From positions 1-64,000 of the forward strand of contig JAIOYW010000011.1 of assembly GCA_021740915.1 (NCBI GenBank): DNA of 64,000 bases. The letters are read 5' to 3'. Position 1 is the stretch's first letter; the number at the start of each line of letters is the position of its first letter. Positions 10,301-18,615 of this stretch are shown piece by piece. Under the pieces are notes generated by a model. That model made no database searches. It saw only the letters and a program-made list of their open reading frames with translations, and had not been told where the DNA came from. This stretch comes from Ignavibacteriales bacterium (lineage in GTDB: Bacteria > Bacteroidota > Ignavibacteria > Ignavibacteriales > Melioribacteraceae). A program made the position numbers and the translations under genes.

Positions 10301-10511
10301 TGCCTGGAGGAACGTTCAGAATAACGTAATATCCCTCGAGATTCGTTGCGGCGCCAAAACTGGTGCCTTCGAGTAATACGTTAACTCCGATAAGAGGTTC
10401 TCCCGTTTTCTTATCGGTAATTGTTCCGGCAATTTTTCCTGTAGTCGAAGCTTTTGCAGGAGCGAGGAAAACAAATAAAATCATTATTGCAAGGAATAAA
10501 AACTTCCTCAT
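7347..10511 (-). CDS. TonB-dependent receptor with carboxypeptidase-regulatory-like domain
   Basis: 1054 residues, outer membrane, probably importing or exposing an unidentified substrate with TonB energy. After a signal peptide (FLFLAIMILFVFLAPAKAS), residues about 24–110 form a CarboxypepD_reg-like β-sandwich (GKIAGTITDKKTGEPLIGVNV, NLEGYYVILNVPPGSY). The plug domain follows (about 115–225, ANRAISLQAG, PIIRGGAANQTAYIVNGL, GGFNAEFGNIRSGIVNVVTK) and then the β-barrel, ending in a terminal aromatic/charged strand (LKLSFELR). AGGAG seven bases upstream fixes the start. No SusD-like partner is adjacent. The neighbours are a lipoprotein upstream and exported/PorV-like genes downstream. This is the same arrangement as the paralogous receptor at 18616–21447. 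Confidence 0.92.
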   Translation of the reverse strand: MRKFLFLAIMILFVFLAPAKASTTGKIAGTITDKKTGEPLIGVNVLLEGTSFGAATNLEGYYVILNVPPGSYNMKATYIGYQSSKIVGIRINIDQTTIVDVQLDEENIQMGEVIIVASAPVVQQDVSSSRANISAAEIEVLPTTDANRAISLQAGIQFGADGPIIRGGAANQTAYIVNGLTLRDERDNTPYTTLSLTAVEDIQVQTGGFNAEFGNIRSGIVNVVTKEGSKDKYTFSLVTRYRPAGPKNFGGSVHSPDSYWIRPYIDDAVAWTGTKNGSWNEFTQKQYQEFEGWLSVSEKLLNDDDPNNDLSPRAAQELFLWQHRRNLDIKKPDYEVDMSFGGPVPVIGKDLGNLRFFASYRREREMYLIPLSTDSYQDYAATLKLTADLGEGKKLMFDGLYGEQSGTNNNNSGLPGIFRSNSSIASSLTSVSYIDARIFGTDYWAPTNVLRMSTGLKFTHVLNPTTFYEAIISRFASDYNTNPGRPRNDTTYIARFGNNYWVDESPFGWQEAPSTGIGSGMRMGVGMSNSRDSSFIAVYTAKFDIISQLNKYNQVKAGFEINYTDNRTNYASVDKFLQSGRSQSKWETTPIRGGLYFQDKLEFEGMIANVGIRIDYLDPSGEWYVYDPFNNAFSSRNSLGIDTLLPKEATAKQLTVSPRIGIAFPITVDSKLFFNYGHQRSIPTPENLYLLRRYSDNNAVTRLANPNNPLEKTIQYELGYEHNLFDQFLLRLAGYYKDVSQQPALVTFTNRDNSVNYSVSQPNSYADIRGFEFTLTKNRGNWVQGFVNYTYQVTTSGRFGFAQYYENLAAQRQYEREARDQYQEKPVPRPFARANVNFFTPSDYGPVYEGLYPLADWRLTLLGEWTSGYYLTWTGGGSIPGIINNVQWNDYFNVDLRLSKAFKFGSLNLEFFMDVSNLLNYKYMTQYGFIDGKDYEAYMKSLHLPAEIGDPLKYGNIPGEDRPGDYRIRGEFTPMLSSPTTTEITTPSTAAIYYISQSGKYMQYKNDAWVQVDQGRIDDILDNKQYIDMPNQNYFTFLGLRDINWGLKLSFELR

Positions 10512-10557
10512 ATCAAATCTCCTAGATTAAACTTTCGTAAGTTCATTAGCCCTGGCA

Positions 10558-11463
10558 TCAGATATCCAGTTTTATTTTTGCAGTCCCCGAAGGAATCACA
10601 GTATTCTTTGTCATATTATAAGAGGGTCCTGAAACCGCATCTGAAGGAATTGTGGCTTCAAAAACTCTGACAAAGAACGGTTCAACTTCGGTTTTGACCG
10701 AAGGCTGCAAGGTGATATAAACTTTCAGTCCTTTTAAGTCGAGCGGGAAAGAAACCCCGGAGGGTGCGTTAAGCAGAAAATCTTCTCCGGGAGCAGAATA
10801 TCCTGGGGCTTGGGTGTCGGAATAATCTGCGCGGTCATCGGCAGATGTAATTGAAGTGAAAGCACCCACCGGCAGTTTTTCTGCGCCGGTCTCAACCCAA
10901 GCAAAATATTTCCAGCCGGTTGAAAGTGTCGGCAGTTTAAGTCCGGCAATTGGTCCGCCGGTTCTGCCAAGCGAATCAACAAACCATATACCTGAAGTCT
11001 CGTTTACCCCTGCACCATCGGTTGGAGTGGATAAACTGTATTTTGCCGTCGATTCAGTGAAATCACCTGCCGCCGAATTCAGCGTGACAGGAGCATCGTT
11101 ACCCTGGAATGTTCCTGCAAGTATAGATGGCCCCTTTGGTTTAACTGAATCCATAAGAGCCGTTTTTTCAAGGGAAACGACAACCTTTTGAGCTGTATGG
11201 AGGTTGGTGAATGATGCATCGAGGCTGATATCAAGAGAACCGTTGGCCGATGGCTGCAATTGTGAAACAAATCTGTACACGGTGCGGTCTATATCAACGT
11301 AGCTAAGCCATAACACATATTCCAGAGAATCGGCGGCAGGAATCAGGTTCCTTACACTGATTGTAATCTGGGAGATATTGGCTTCATCTTTGACTTCAAC
11401 CATATCGCAGCCAGCGATCAACAGTATCGAAAAAATTGTGAGCAGCTTGTAAATTTTTTTCAT
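10558..11463 (-). CDS. Lipoprotein of unknown function at the head of the TonB–PorV operon
   Basis: 301 residues. The start MKKIYKLLTIFSILLIAGCDM has a typical lipobox with the lipidated Cys at about residue 19. The remainder is β-rich with repeated short sandwich-like segments (SLEYVLWLSYVDID, KVVVSLEKTALMD, GWKYFAWVETGAEKLPVGAF, KVYITLQPSVKTEVEPFFVRVFEATIP). The pattern resembles anti-sigma-like or adhesin-like lipoproteins, but I do not recognise a family. It begins the operon 46 bases upstream of the TonB receptor gene and could be its surface partner, in the way SusD or other lipoproteins serve other receptors. That is inference from position only. Confidence 0.7.
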   Translation of the reverse strand: MKKIYKLLTIFSILLIAGCDMVEVKDEANISQITISVRNLIPAADSLEYVLWLSYVDIDRTVYRFVSQLQPSANGSLDISLDASFTNLHTAQKVVVSLEKTALMDSVKPKGPSILAGTFQGNDAPVTLNSAAGDFTESTAKYSLSTPTDGAGVNETSGIWFVDSLGRTGGPIAGLKLPTLSTGWKYFAWVETGAEKLPVGAFTSITSADDRADYSDTQAPGYSAPGEDFLLNAPSGVSFPLDLKGLKVYITLQPSVKTEVEPFFVRVFEATIPSDAVSGPSYNMTKNTVIPSGTAKIKLDI

Positions 11464-11583
11464 TTAATTGATCCCCGGATTAAAATTAAGATGTTAATTT
11501 CATCTTTCTGACAAAGATTTTAATATTGCTATTTTATAATACTAAACTATGTCAAATTACGATTTAAATCTAATATGAGCAAT

Positions 11584-11614
11584 AAGATGCTCCTTATTTA
11601 ATAAGGAGCATCTT
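11584..11614 (-). terminator. Hairpin overlapping the stop codon of the GHL10-like gene
   Basis: A perfect 14-base-pair stem (11584–11597 with 11601–11614) has a 3-base loop. The right arm encodes the last sense codons of the upstream gene (KMLLI) and the TAA at 11596–11594 lies in the loop and left arm. On the minus strand it is followed by ATTGCTCATATT, which is only weakly T-rich. It may act as terminator or as a 3' mRNA-stabilising hairpin. Confidence 0.6.
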
Positions 11615-13945
11615 GCCTGATAAAACTTTATTTTTTGCCGTTAAAACATAATAATACATCCCTGAAGGAAGTCCGAAAGCTTCAAACACGGTTCTATGAT
11701 AACCGGCTTTAATGTTTTCATCGACTAAAAGTCTTATTCTTTCACCGATAAGGTTAAATACTTCAAGACGCACATGACTTTCTTCCGGAAGACCGAAAGT
11801 GATTGACGTAGATGGATTAAAGGGATTAGGATAATTTGGATTCAGTACAAATTTATCAGGAATATTATCCGATTCTACCTCTAAACCGGTGAGAACGGTC
11901 TTGAATGTAAATACCTCAGACCAGTTACTCGAACCAAGATTGTTTAGTGCTTTTACTCTCCAAAAATGGAATGAATTTATCGCCAGACCATTAATGAGTG
12001 CAGTAGTGTCTGTCAATCCTTCAATATTTGCAACCATTGAAGCTTCCGTAAAATCTCTGCTGCGGGCAACCTGTAAATTATACGAATCTGCAGCAAAGGA
12101 TTTCTGCCAGTAAAAGTCAACATCTATACCGATTCCGGAAGAATTATTCGCCGGATACTGCAAACCAGGCGACACAGGGAATCCGGTGGTAAATGAAAAC
12201 GGAGCCGAAAGTGTGCTGCTGCCGGATGGATTGACTGATGCCATTCTCCACCAGTATGATTTCTGCCCTTCAAGACCTGTCATAATATAAGTGGTATCAT
12301 CGATACCTGAAATATCAGCTATTATTGTTGAAAAGGAACTGTTATCCGATAATTGTATTCTATACGAAGCCGCGGCGTCAGCGTAATTCCACCTGAGTGC
12401 AATACTATCGGACAAACCTGGTTCACCATTTGCGGGTGAAATCAATTGAGGATGAACAGGAGGTGCTATTTCAACAACATTTGAAATATCGCTTTCATTC
12501 CAGTTCCTGTCCAGTGATGTAACTCCGTAGAAATGCGCCCCGCCTGTATTGGTTGAAGGATTAAATTGCAATTTATCCGTCACGGCATCCATATTGGCAG
12601 GATCATCAATATCGGTTTGTGAAATCTGCGGCTGATCAAAATTATATACGACAAACCGGGAAGCAATATCGCCATCGCCGGCGGGAATAGAATTTTCCCA
12701 CTGAAGGGCAGCAATTCCTTTACCGGGAATACGACCAAATACAAGATTCTGCGGTATATTTGGTTTAACTGAATCAATCCAGTTCATTGAAGGAATCAAG
12801 GACAAATACCGGTAGTAATCGTTTTTTAAGGAATCCAGAAAACCTTTGTCATTTGCCTGCAATAAAGCAGCCCGGAACCAGAAATTACCCGATGATTTGC
12901 CATATTCTCTTGAGAGTGTCAATTGTCTTGGCAATTCACGGTTATTATAGCTTGCATTAAAAATATGTCCGGGATAATAATGTCTTCCGTAAAAAACTGT
13001 TGAATCCGCCCACCAGGGCATTAATTTCGAGAAGTCCTGACCTCCTCCTATCTGCCAGTAGAGCTGGGGCGTGAGATAATCCACACTCCCGACATGCAGC
13101 CAGTTCATTGGATCGGCGTAAATCACATTATAGGCATCCATCCCTGATATTCCGGGAGGAACCCCGTTTTTCCAGATTCCAAAAGGACTGATTCCAAATC
13201 TTACCCAGGGTTTTTCTGCCTTAATACTATCCTGAAGCATCTTCATAAGCATATTGACGTTATTTCTTCGCCAGTCACCTATATTGGTAAAGCCATTCGG
13301 ATACTGCTGAAAAGTGGCATTGTCCTGATTAGTGATCTGATTCGGAGGATACGGGTAGAAATAATCATCCAGATGAACACCGTCGATATCATACCGCCTG
13401 ACAACATCCATAACAACTGAAGTGATATAATCCCTGACAGCCGGAATCCCCGGATTTAGAATTTTTAAGGTCGTAAAGTCAAGAATCCACTCCGGGTGTT
13501 TATTGACTACGTGCTCCGGAGAAGTGCCGTAATACCCCACTGTTCGCTCAGCCCTGTATGGATTGAACCACGCCTGAAGTTCAAGTCCTCTTTTATGAGC
13601 CTCTTCAACAGCCATTTCCAACGGATCATAAAAGGGATCGGGGGCTCTGCCCTGCTGACCGGTAAGCCAGTAAGACCAAGGTTCGATATTGGACTGGTAA
13701 AGTGCGTCACATTCCGGACGAATCTGAAAAATGATCGAGTTAAGGTTTCCGGACTTAAAATCATCCAGATATGAGATAAGTTTTTGCTTCTGAGCTTCAA
13801 CACTCAGGCTTGGGGAACCTGGCCAGTCAAGATTTGCCACGGATGCAACCCAAACCGCCCTGAGCTCACGCTTGGGCGGGTCGGATTGTCCTAAAACCAG
13901 AATGTTGAGAACTATTAAAGAAAGTGCTAATAATTTCTTCGACAT
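11594..13945 (-). CDS. GHL10 (DUF187)-type glycosidase-like protein with Fn3-like domains and T9SS sorting domain
   Basis: 783 residues. A signal peptide is followed by a GHL10 TIM-barrel-like domain (about 25–400). It opens with RELRAVWVASVANLDWPG and carries IIFQIRPECDALYQS, ELQAWFNPYRAE and DGVHLDDYFYPYP. The GHL10 family (PF02638) is found in secreted enzymes thought to act on peptidoglycan or polysaccharide. Two fibronectin-like modules (about 500–690) follow, with ISPANGEPGLSDSIALRW and QYPANNSSGIGIDVDFYW. The sorting domain begins NYPNPFNPSTSITF and ends GKMLLIK. It is the last gene of the locus, 20 bases after the PorV-like gene. Its substrate is unknown. Confidence 0.88.
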   Translation of the reverse strand: MSKKLLALSLIVLNILVLGQSDPPKRELRAVWVASVANLDWPGSPSLSVEAQKQKLISYLDDFKSGNLNSIIFQIRPECDALYQSNIEPWSYWLTGQQGRAPDPFYDPLEMAVEEAHKRGLELQAWFNPYRAERTVGYYGTSPEHVVNKHPEWILDFTTLKILNPGIPAVRDYITSVVMDVVRRYDIDGVHLDDYFYPYPPNQITNQDNATFQQYPNGFTNIGDWRRNNVNMLMKMLQDSIKAEKPWVRFGISPFGIWKNGVPPGISGMDAYNVIYADPMNWLHVGSVDYLTPQLYWQIGGGQDFSKLMPWWADSTVFYGRHYYPGHIFNASYNNRELPRQLTLSREYGKSSGNFWFRAALLQANDKGFLDSLKNDYYRYLSLIPSMNWIDSVKPNIPQNLVFGRIPGKGIAALQWENSIPAGDGDIASRFVVYNFDQPQISQTDIDDPANMDAVTDKLQFNPSTNTGGAHFYGVTSLDRNWNESDISNVVEIAPPVHPQLISPANGEPGLSDSIALRWNYADAAASYRIQLSDNSSFSTIIADISGIDDTTYIMTGLEGQKSYWWRMASVNPSGSSTLSAPFSFTTGFPVSPGLQYPANNSSGIGIDVDFYWQKSFAADSYNLQVARSRDFTEASMVANIEGLTDTTALINGLAINSFHFWRVKALNNLGSSNWSEVFTFKTVLTGLEVESDNIPDKFVLNPNYPNPFNPSTSITFGLPEESHVRLEVFNLIGERIRLLVDENIKAGYHRTVFEAFGLPSGMYYYVLTAKNKVLSGKMLLIK

Positions 13946-13964
13946 TTATTCTTATTTAATTAGT

Positions 13965-14969
13965 TTAGAATTTCACTCCCAATGAAAAGTGCTGGGTATT
14001 ATCAAGTATTCCGAAATCCTGATAAGCATAGTCCACCTGAAGCCCGAATCCCGGCATCAGATCATATGAAATACCGAATCCGAGTGTCAGACCTTCTTCG
14101 CTGTTATCGAGGAACAGAGATTTATAACCAGCCCTCAGACTCACAGTCCTGAATATATTATATTCAGCGCCGATATTCAATGATTCATCGTTATCGTTCG
14201 GGTGAAGTGCATCAACCCCGATTGTGAATAAATGATCTTCATAGTTCAGCAGATCCATTGCAATACCAACACGGAACGTAAGTGGAATCGGATACTTATC
14301 GGTGTTAAGTTTCGCAAGTATCTCATCATTATTACCGCTTTGCTGTGGATCGATATCATGCTGAACGTAAAGGTCTTTTCCGTCAATCTGCATATCGGAG
14401 CCGAAATTGGTAATTGATGATCCGATTCTTAAGCCATAGATATCTGACTGGAATAACACGCCAATATCCAATGCGACAGAACTTGCAGACGAATTCCATA
14501 TTGTCTGCCTGATATATTTCACATTTCCACCGATTGCAAACCGGTCTGTGAGATTATAGGCGTAAGTGAACGCAAGCGACAGATCTGAAGGATTATAGAA
14601 CTCTCCTGTTCCATCCTGAGCCGCGAGAGTTGTAACTTCGATATCGCCATAGTCAAGATAAGTAAGACTCAATCCCATCGTTCCCAGGTCGCCTAACTGG
14701 AAAACAAGCCCTGCCCAGTTATAAGCTATATCAACAAACCATTGCGAGTGAGAAAAATAAACGGAATTTCCATTTAATCTTGCAGCACCTGCAGGGTTCC
14801 AATAAAGACTTGTTGCATCATTAGCAGTGGCAACAAAAGCTCCGCCCATACTTACAGCCCGCGGACCAATACCGATATTCAGAAAAGGCGCCGCCGTTGA
14901 GCCGACTTTACTCTGCCCAAAGACTGCAGCACTGAATATTATCATAAGTAAAATTATTTTCTTTTTCAT
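13965..14969 (-). CDS. PorV/PorQ-family outer membrane protein (second copy)
   Basis: 334 residues from the ATG at 14969, chosen because GGAG lies 11 bases upstream. An ATG at 14984 overlapping the previous stop codon (TAATG) has no ribosome binding site and would break the signal peptide MKKKIILLMIIFSAAVFGQ. The family hallmark block is present: APFLNIGIGPRAVSMGGAF then ATSLYWNPAGAARL. The β-barrel repeats end FSLGVKF. It is a paralogue of the 4205–5236 gene with the same context, after a large exported protein and before a T9SS cargo gene. A role as outer-membrane carrier or attachment factor for T9SS cargo is inferred from PorV. Confidence 0.88.
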   Translation of the reverse strand: MKKKIILLMIIFSAAVFGQSKVGSTAAPFLNIGIGPRAVSMGGAFVATANDATSLYWNPAGAARLNGNSVYFSHSQWFVDIAYNWAGLVFQLGDLGTMGLSLTYLDYGDIEVTTLAAQDGTGEFYNPSDLSLAFTYAYNLTDRFAIGGNVKYIRQTIWNSSASSVALDIGVLFQSDIYGLRIGSSITNFGSDMQIDGKDLYVQHDIDPQQSGNNDEILAKLNTDKYPIPLTFRVGIAMDLLNYEDHLFTIGVDALHPNDNDESLNIGAEYNIFRTVSLRAGYKSLFLDNSEEGLTLGFGISYDLMPGFGLQVDYAYQDFGILDNTQHFSLGVKF

Positions 14970-14983
14970 TTTCCGTGTCTCCA

Positions 14984-17900
14984 TTACTTAATGAGGGAGA
15001 ATTTACCGGACTTTGTTCCAATGCCCGGAGCTTCAACAACATACACATACACGCCGAAGGCAACGTCAAGATTCTCTTCGGTTCTGAGATTCCAGAAGAC
15101 GTCTCCCACATAAAGATCATCATGGTAAAGAGTTTTTATCAACTCACCCCTGACAGTAAATATGGATATTTTCGACCCCGGGGGAATTTTTGTAAACCGT
15201 ATCTCGCGTTCGCCTCTTCCTGACTGCTGGAATGGTCTGATAAGTCCGGCCTCTGTAGCCGAAGCAACAACATAAGGATTAGGAACAACTTTAATGTCCT
15301 TGAGTCCATCGCCTGCTTTAGCTTTATTAATTGAGGCGCCCTGCATCTCAAAAGTAAGGTTATCGTATCTGGAGAAAGGTTTTAAGGTCTTTGCAGTCAA
15401 TGTACCCTGTGTCTCGAGATCTTTGTTCGGGGTCGTGTAGGAAATATTAAAACGCCACGTCCTCTTATACTGACCCTGAACGCCTTCCTTAATCCATATA
15501 CTATGAACAGTTGACACTGTTCCTGTCCGGACATAAACGAAATCGACATATTTATTCGTAGTCAGGTTTTTAACTTTGAATTTTACTTCCTTTGCCGGGA
15601 AAATATTTGTAGGAATCGGGGGATACAGAGTATCGGCAACAGAAGTGTCAACGATAGAATCAAAAAATTCAATTTGATAATCGTTTGGTATTCCAACTCC
15701 GTTTTTAGCCTTCAAAAGCGCCGGAGTATTGCCTGCAAAGAAAACAAGGAAATTCACTGAAGGTTCTTCAAGTGTATTATCGAAAATGGCTGTGTCCAGT
15801 TTTACTGTCCAGTCATTAACAATCTGCATCCTGAAACCGTCATAAATAGGAGTGTTTTCAGTGAAATTCGTAGAATTATTTACGAGCGTATCGTATGGAG
15901 CAGTATAAGTCAGCCCGTTCGATTTAATCTTCAGCCCGTTTACGAGAATCGTATCGGAACCGGCTGGCAATGTCAATGTTTCCAGCGGATTCAGAACATA
16001 AGTTTCGTTTACCAGAGGAACATAGACTGTATCGGGTCTCTGTAAATCGAGCAAAGACCAGCTTGAGGTCAGGTTAGTAAGCGAAGTGTCTGCAAATTCC
16101 ATTCTATAGCTGTAGCCGTCTTCAACTGCGGCGTCATCAATAACCTCAACATAAACACTTCCAGTTGCCCTGAAACCATCGGATTTTGCAAATTCCATAT
16201 TTGAAGCTGGAGTATATCCGGCTGGTCTGTACCCGGGAGTTATTACAATTGAGTTAATATCCGTAATATACTGTCCGTTCCTGTAATCAATAAGCCTGTC
16301 GTTAATTTCCGGGAAAATATCGAGAGAATCATCGCCGGAGTCATAAGCACAAACAGCATAAAAATAGGTCTGTCCTTTAATTGCTGTGGTGTCAACCCAC
16401 TTATTTACAAGGCCGGTATTGCCTCCAAGGTAAAATGTTGTTCCCTTAACGCTTGAGAGCAATTCCTTTGAGGGATAGAAAAATCCGGAGATATCGTCAT
16501 CTTTATCGAACTCTGCTATCGGCTTATCAAATGAGAGATTACCAACTGCATTTGTTATTGAGCGGGCATCATTAAAGCCAAAATCTGAAGCGCGGAAAAT
16601 TTTATAACCCTGGAAATCATTTTTCTTGGTAATAAAATCTCTTGAGTTTTCAGATCTTTCACCATCCCAGTAAAGAACAACTTTACCGTCTTCCTGCGAA
16701 GCTGAGACAGTCGGTTTGGGCGGCGGCTGCGGGAATTTATATCCTGCATTATAAATCTGCTGAACAATAAGTTTATTACCGAGAATGTCATTATAATCTT
16801 CGCCAAAAAGCAAAGAGACAGAGAACCTCTCAATACCGGTGATGCCGCTGGCAGTGTTAGCTGCGAGCAGAGGAAAATATCCGGATGAATAAATAAAATC
16901 ACCATCCTGGGGTCTTGAAGGAACAACATCAAACCTACCGGGTATCATCCTGGCCCAGAGCAGGGAGTCATTAGTCATATCGGGGGATAAGGACTGATTG
17001 AAGAAGTTAAATCCTGTTAAACCGATCTGATCAGATTCATCCGGGTCAGTGCGACCAAAATTTGGTTCGCCCTGTGTCGGGACACCATCGCCTTCGCCGA
17101 AATCCGGTCCGGGATACCCGTCATCGCCGGGTCCTTTACCATCAACACCAAGGTCGTCATAGAGAATACCCCAGTCGCCGTCTTCGTCAATCGCATTATC
17201 TCTTTTCTCATCAATAAGCAGATCGCCGAGACCGAGATTATTAATATAATCTTTATATGCAACACCCTGGGTACCTACTACCTGTCCCTGATCATTAATA
17301 ACCCTGGCTCTCCAGTGCACAACATAATTCTCGTCAATTAAGCCGTCAAGATCGTTATCGTAACCATCAAGAGCGCTTGGAGCGGGGATAAAAATCTGAT
17401 TGGAACTTCCGGACTGAGTATTTATTGTGGCTTCACCTTCAATAAATTTAGTAACCCCTGGAGTAATAGTAAATAATTTACCCATTGATGAAACAGTCTC
17501 AGTAGTATTGCCTAAAACATGAGTGGTTCTTTCATAAGTTGTCGGATCAATAAGCACTATTTTGTCGCCGGCATTATATACAACCGAATCAAAATCGGCA
17601 GAAACAAAACGGGGAGAAGATAGAGTCCGGGAATCATTGTCGTTATCAATTCCATCGTAGGGGTTGCCCGGTGATTCAAGGAATGCGTATCCGACATAAC
17701 CTACTTCCTGTCCTCTGTTTCCGCTATTATCACTATCCCATGAATATGTTATCCAGTCGTTGGCATCAAAGAATCCAAGATCATCTCCGCTATCGCCATC
17801 ACCGCCGGCAAGGGTTCCCACAACAGTTCCGAAGTCTGCTTTCCTGTATGTTGTAGTACCTTCATTTTTAATATCATAAAGCCAGAAAATTACGTCTTCC

Positions 17901-18601
17901 GCAAGAAAACTCGCCCACTGAAAACCTCTCTGACGCAGCTGAAGTCCCATACCATGCCGAAGGGCATTGGTTGAGTCAGGAATAAACATTGTTGCATAGC
18001 CGTTAGCATCGAGTCCGTTGAATTCATCATCAGACTGATCGAAAGCTATGAAAAAACTTTCCTGTGTGGCGTTTTTGATTCCACGGCCAAAATAGCCCCA
18101 CCATTCTGTCTGCCCCTTATCATCAACATAATTTTTCACTTCAGGAAACTCGCCCGGATCAGCCCAGCCGCCAAGCGGATATGTATTAGGCAGATGGCTC
18201 ATAGCCACAGATTGTTCGTTAGGATTTAGAAAACCTGCCATTGCATTCCATCCCCAGAAATATCCTTCTACGGGATGTTTTTCTTCAAGATTCCTGTTAC
18301 GTGGTCCCCTTGAGATTGTAACCGATCTCAATGTATCGTTATTCACGTTTACAAATTCAACTCCGATGAGCGGAATGAGATCTCCTATATAATTCTCACC
18401 TGAACCCCTTGGCCATTCACCGCGGATATCTGTACCAATGTTAAAACCGGCGATTTGTCCGTCATTATAAAATGATATCGCTGCCCTGTTGCCAGTATGA
18501 AAACCGATTCTTCTCAGACTCTTGTCAACACCAATCTGAGCTTCGGCGAATCCGGCAATTAACAGGAACACGATGAAAAACTTAAATATTGTGCTTTTCA
18601 T
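14984..18601 (-). CDS. Very large exported protein with Asp-rich, Ca-binding-like stretches and variant T9SS-like C-terminus
   Basis: 1205 residues with a signal peptide (FKFFIVFLLIAGFAEAQ). The middle (about 290–540) holds several Asp/Gly-rich runs such as GIDNDNDS, DGYDNDLDGLIDE, DEDGDWG and DPDESDQIG, which resemble thrombospondin type 3 or EF-hand-like calcium sites. A fibronectin-like segment follows (about 650–780, PPPKPTVSASQEDGKVVLYW, GYKIFRASDFGF). The end has KVVPNPYVVAS, ISIFTVRGELIKTLYHD and the terminal KSGKFSLIK, a FlgD-like Ig/T9SS-like domain. It overlaps nothing upstream: 15 bases separate it from the TonB receptor gene, and its stop overlaps a non-preferred start of the PorV-like gene. 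It is the counterpart of the 688-residue protein. Function unknown, probably a surface protein. Confidence 0.78.
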   Translation of the reverse strand: MKSTIFKFFIVFLLIAGFAEAQIGVDKSLRRIGFHTGNRAAISFYNDGQIAGFNIGTDIRGEWPRGSGENYIGDLIPLIGVEFVNVNNDTLRSVTISRGPRNRNLEEKHPVEGYFWGWNAMAGFLNPNEQSVAMSHLPNTYPLGGWADPGEFPEVKNYVDDKGQTEWWGYFGRGIKNATQESFFIAFDQSDDEFNGLDANGYATMFIPDSTNALRHGMGLQLRQRGFQWASFLAEDVIFWLYDIKNEGTTTYRKADFGTVVGTLAGGDGDSGDDLGFFDANDWITYSWDSDNSGNRGQEVGYVGYAFLESPGNPYDGIDNDNDSRTLSSPRFVSADFDSVVYNAGDKIVLIDPTTYERTTHVLGNTTETVSSMGKLFTITPGVTKFIEGEATINTQSGSSNQIFIPAPSALDGYDNDLDGLIDENYVVHWRARVINDQGQVVGTQGVAYKDYINNLGLGDLLIDEKRDNAIDEDGDWGILYDDLGVDGKGPGDDGYPGPDFGEGDGVPTQGEPNFGRTDPDESDQIGLTGFNFFNQSLSPDMTNDSLLWARMIPGRFDVVPSRPQDGDFIYSSGYFPLLAANTASGITGIERFSVSLLFGEDYNDILGNKLIVQQIYNAGYKFPQPPPKPTVSASQEDGKVVLYWDGERSENSRDFITKKNDFQGYKIFRASDFGFNDARSITNAVGNLSFDKPIAEFDKDDDISGFFYPSKELLSSVKGTTFYLGGNTGLVNKWVDTTAIKGQTYFYAVCAYDSGDDSLDIFPEINDRLIDYRNGQYITDINSIVITPGYRPAGYTPASNMEFAKSDGFRATGSVYVEVIDDAAVEDGYSYRMEFADTSLTNLTSSWSLLDLQRPDTVYVPLVNETYVLNPLETLTLPAGSDTILVNGLKIKSNGLTYTAPYDTLVNNSTNFTENTPIYDGFRMQIVNDWTVKLDTAIFDNTLEEPSVNFLVFFAGNTPALLKAKNGVGIPNDYQIEFFDSIVDTSVADTLYPPIPTNIFPAKEVKFKVKNLTTNKYVDFVYVRTGTVSTVHSIWIKEGVQGQYKRTWRFNISYTTPNKDLETQGTLTAKTLKPFSRYDNLTFEMQGASINKAKAGDGLKDIKVVPNPYVVASATEAGLIRPFQQSGRGEREIRFTKIPPGSKISIFTVRGELIKTLYHDDLYVGDVFWNLRTEENLDVAFGVYVYVVEAPGIGTKSGKFSLIK

Positions 18602-18615
18602 AATTATTTCCCGAA

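Noticed and set aside
11594-13945. GHL10 domain taken as GH10 xylanase
   Set aside because: The RELRAVWVAS start and overall motif order are DUF187/GHL10, not GH10, so xylanase activity is not supported.
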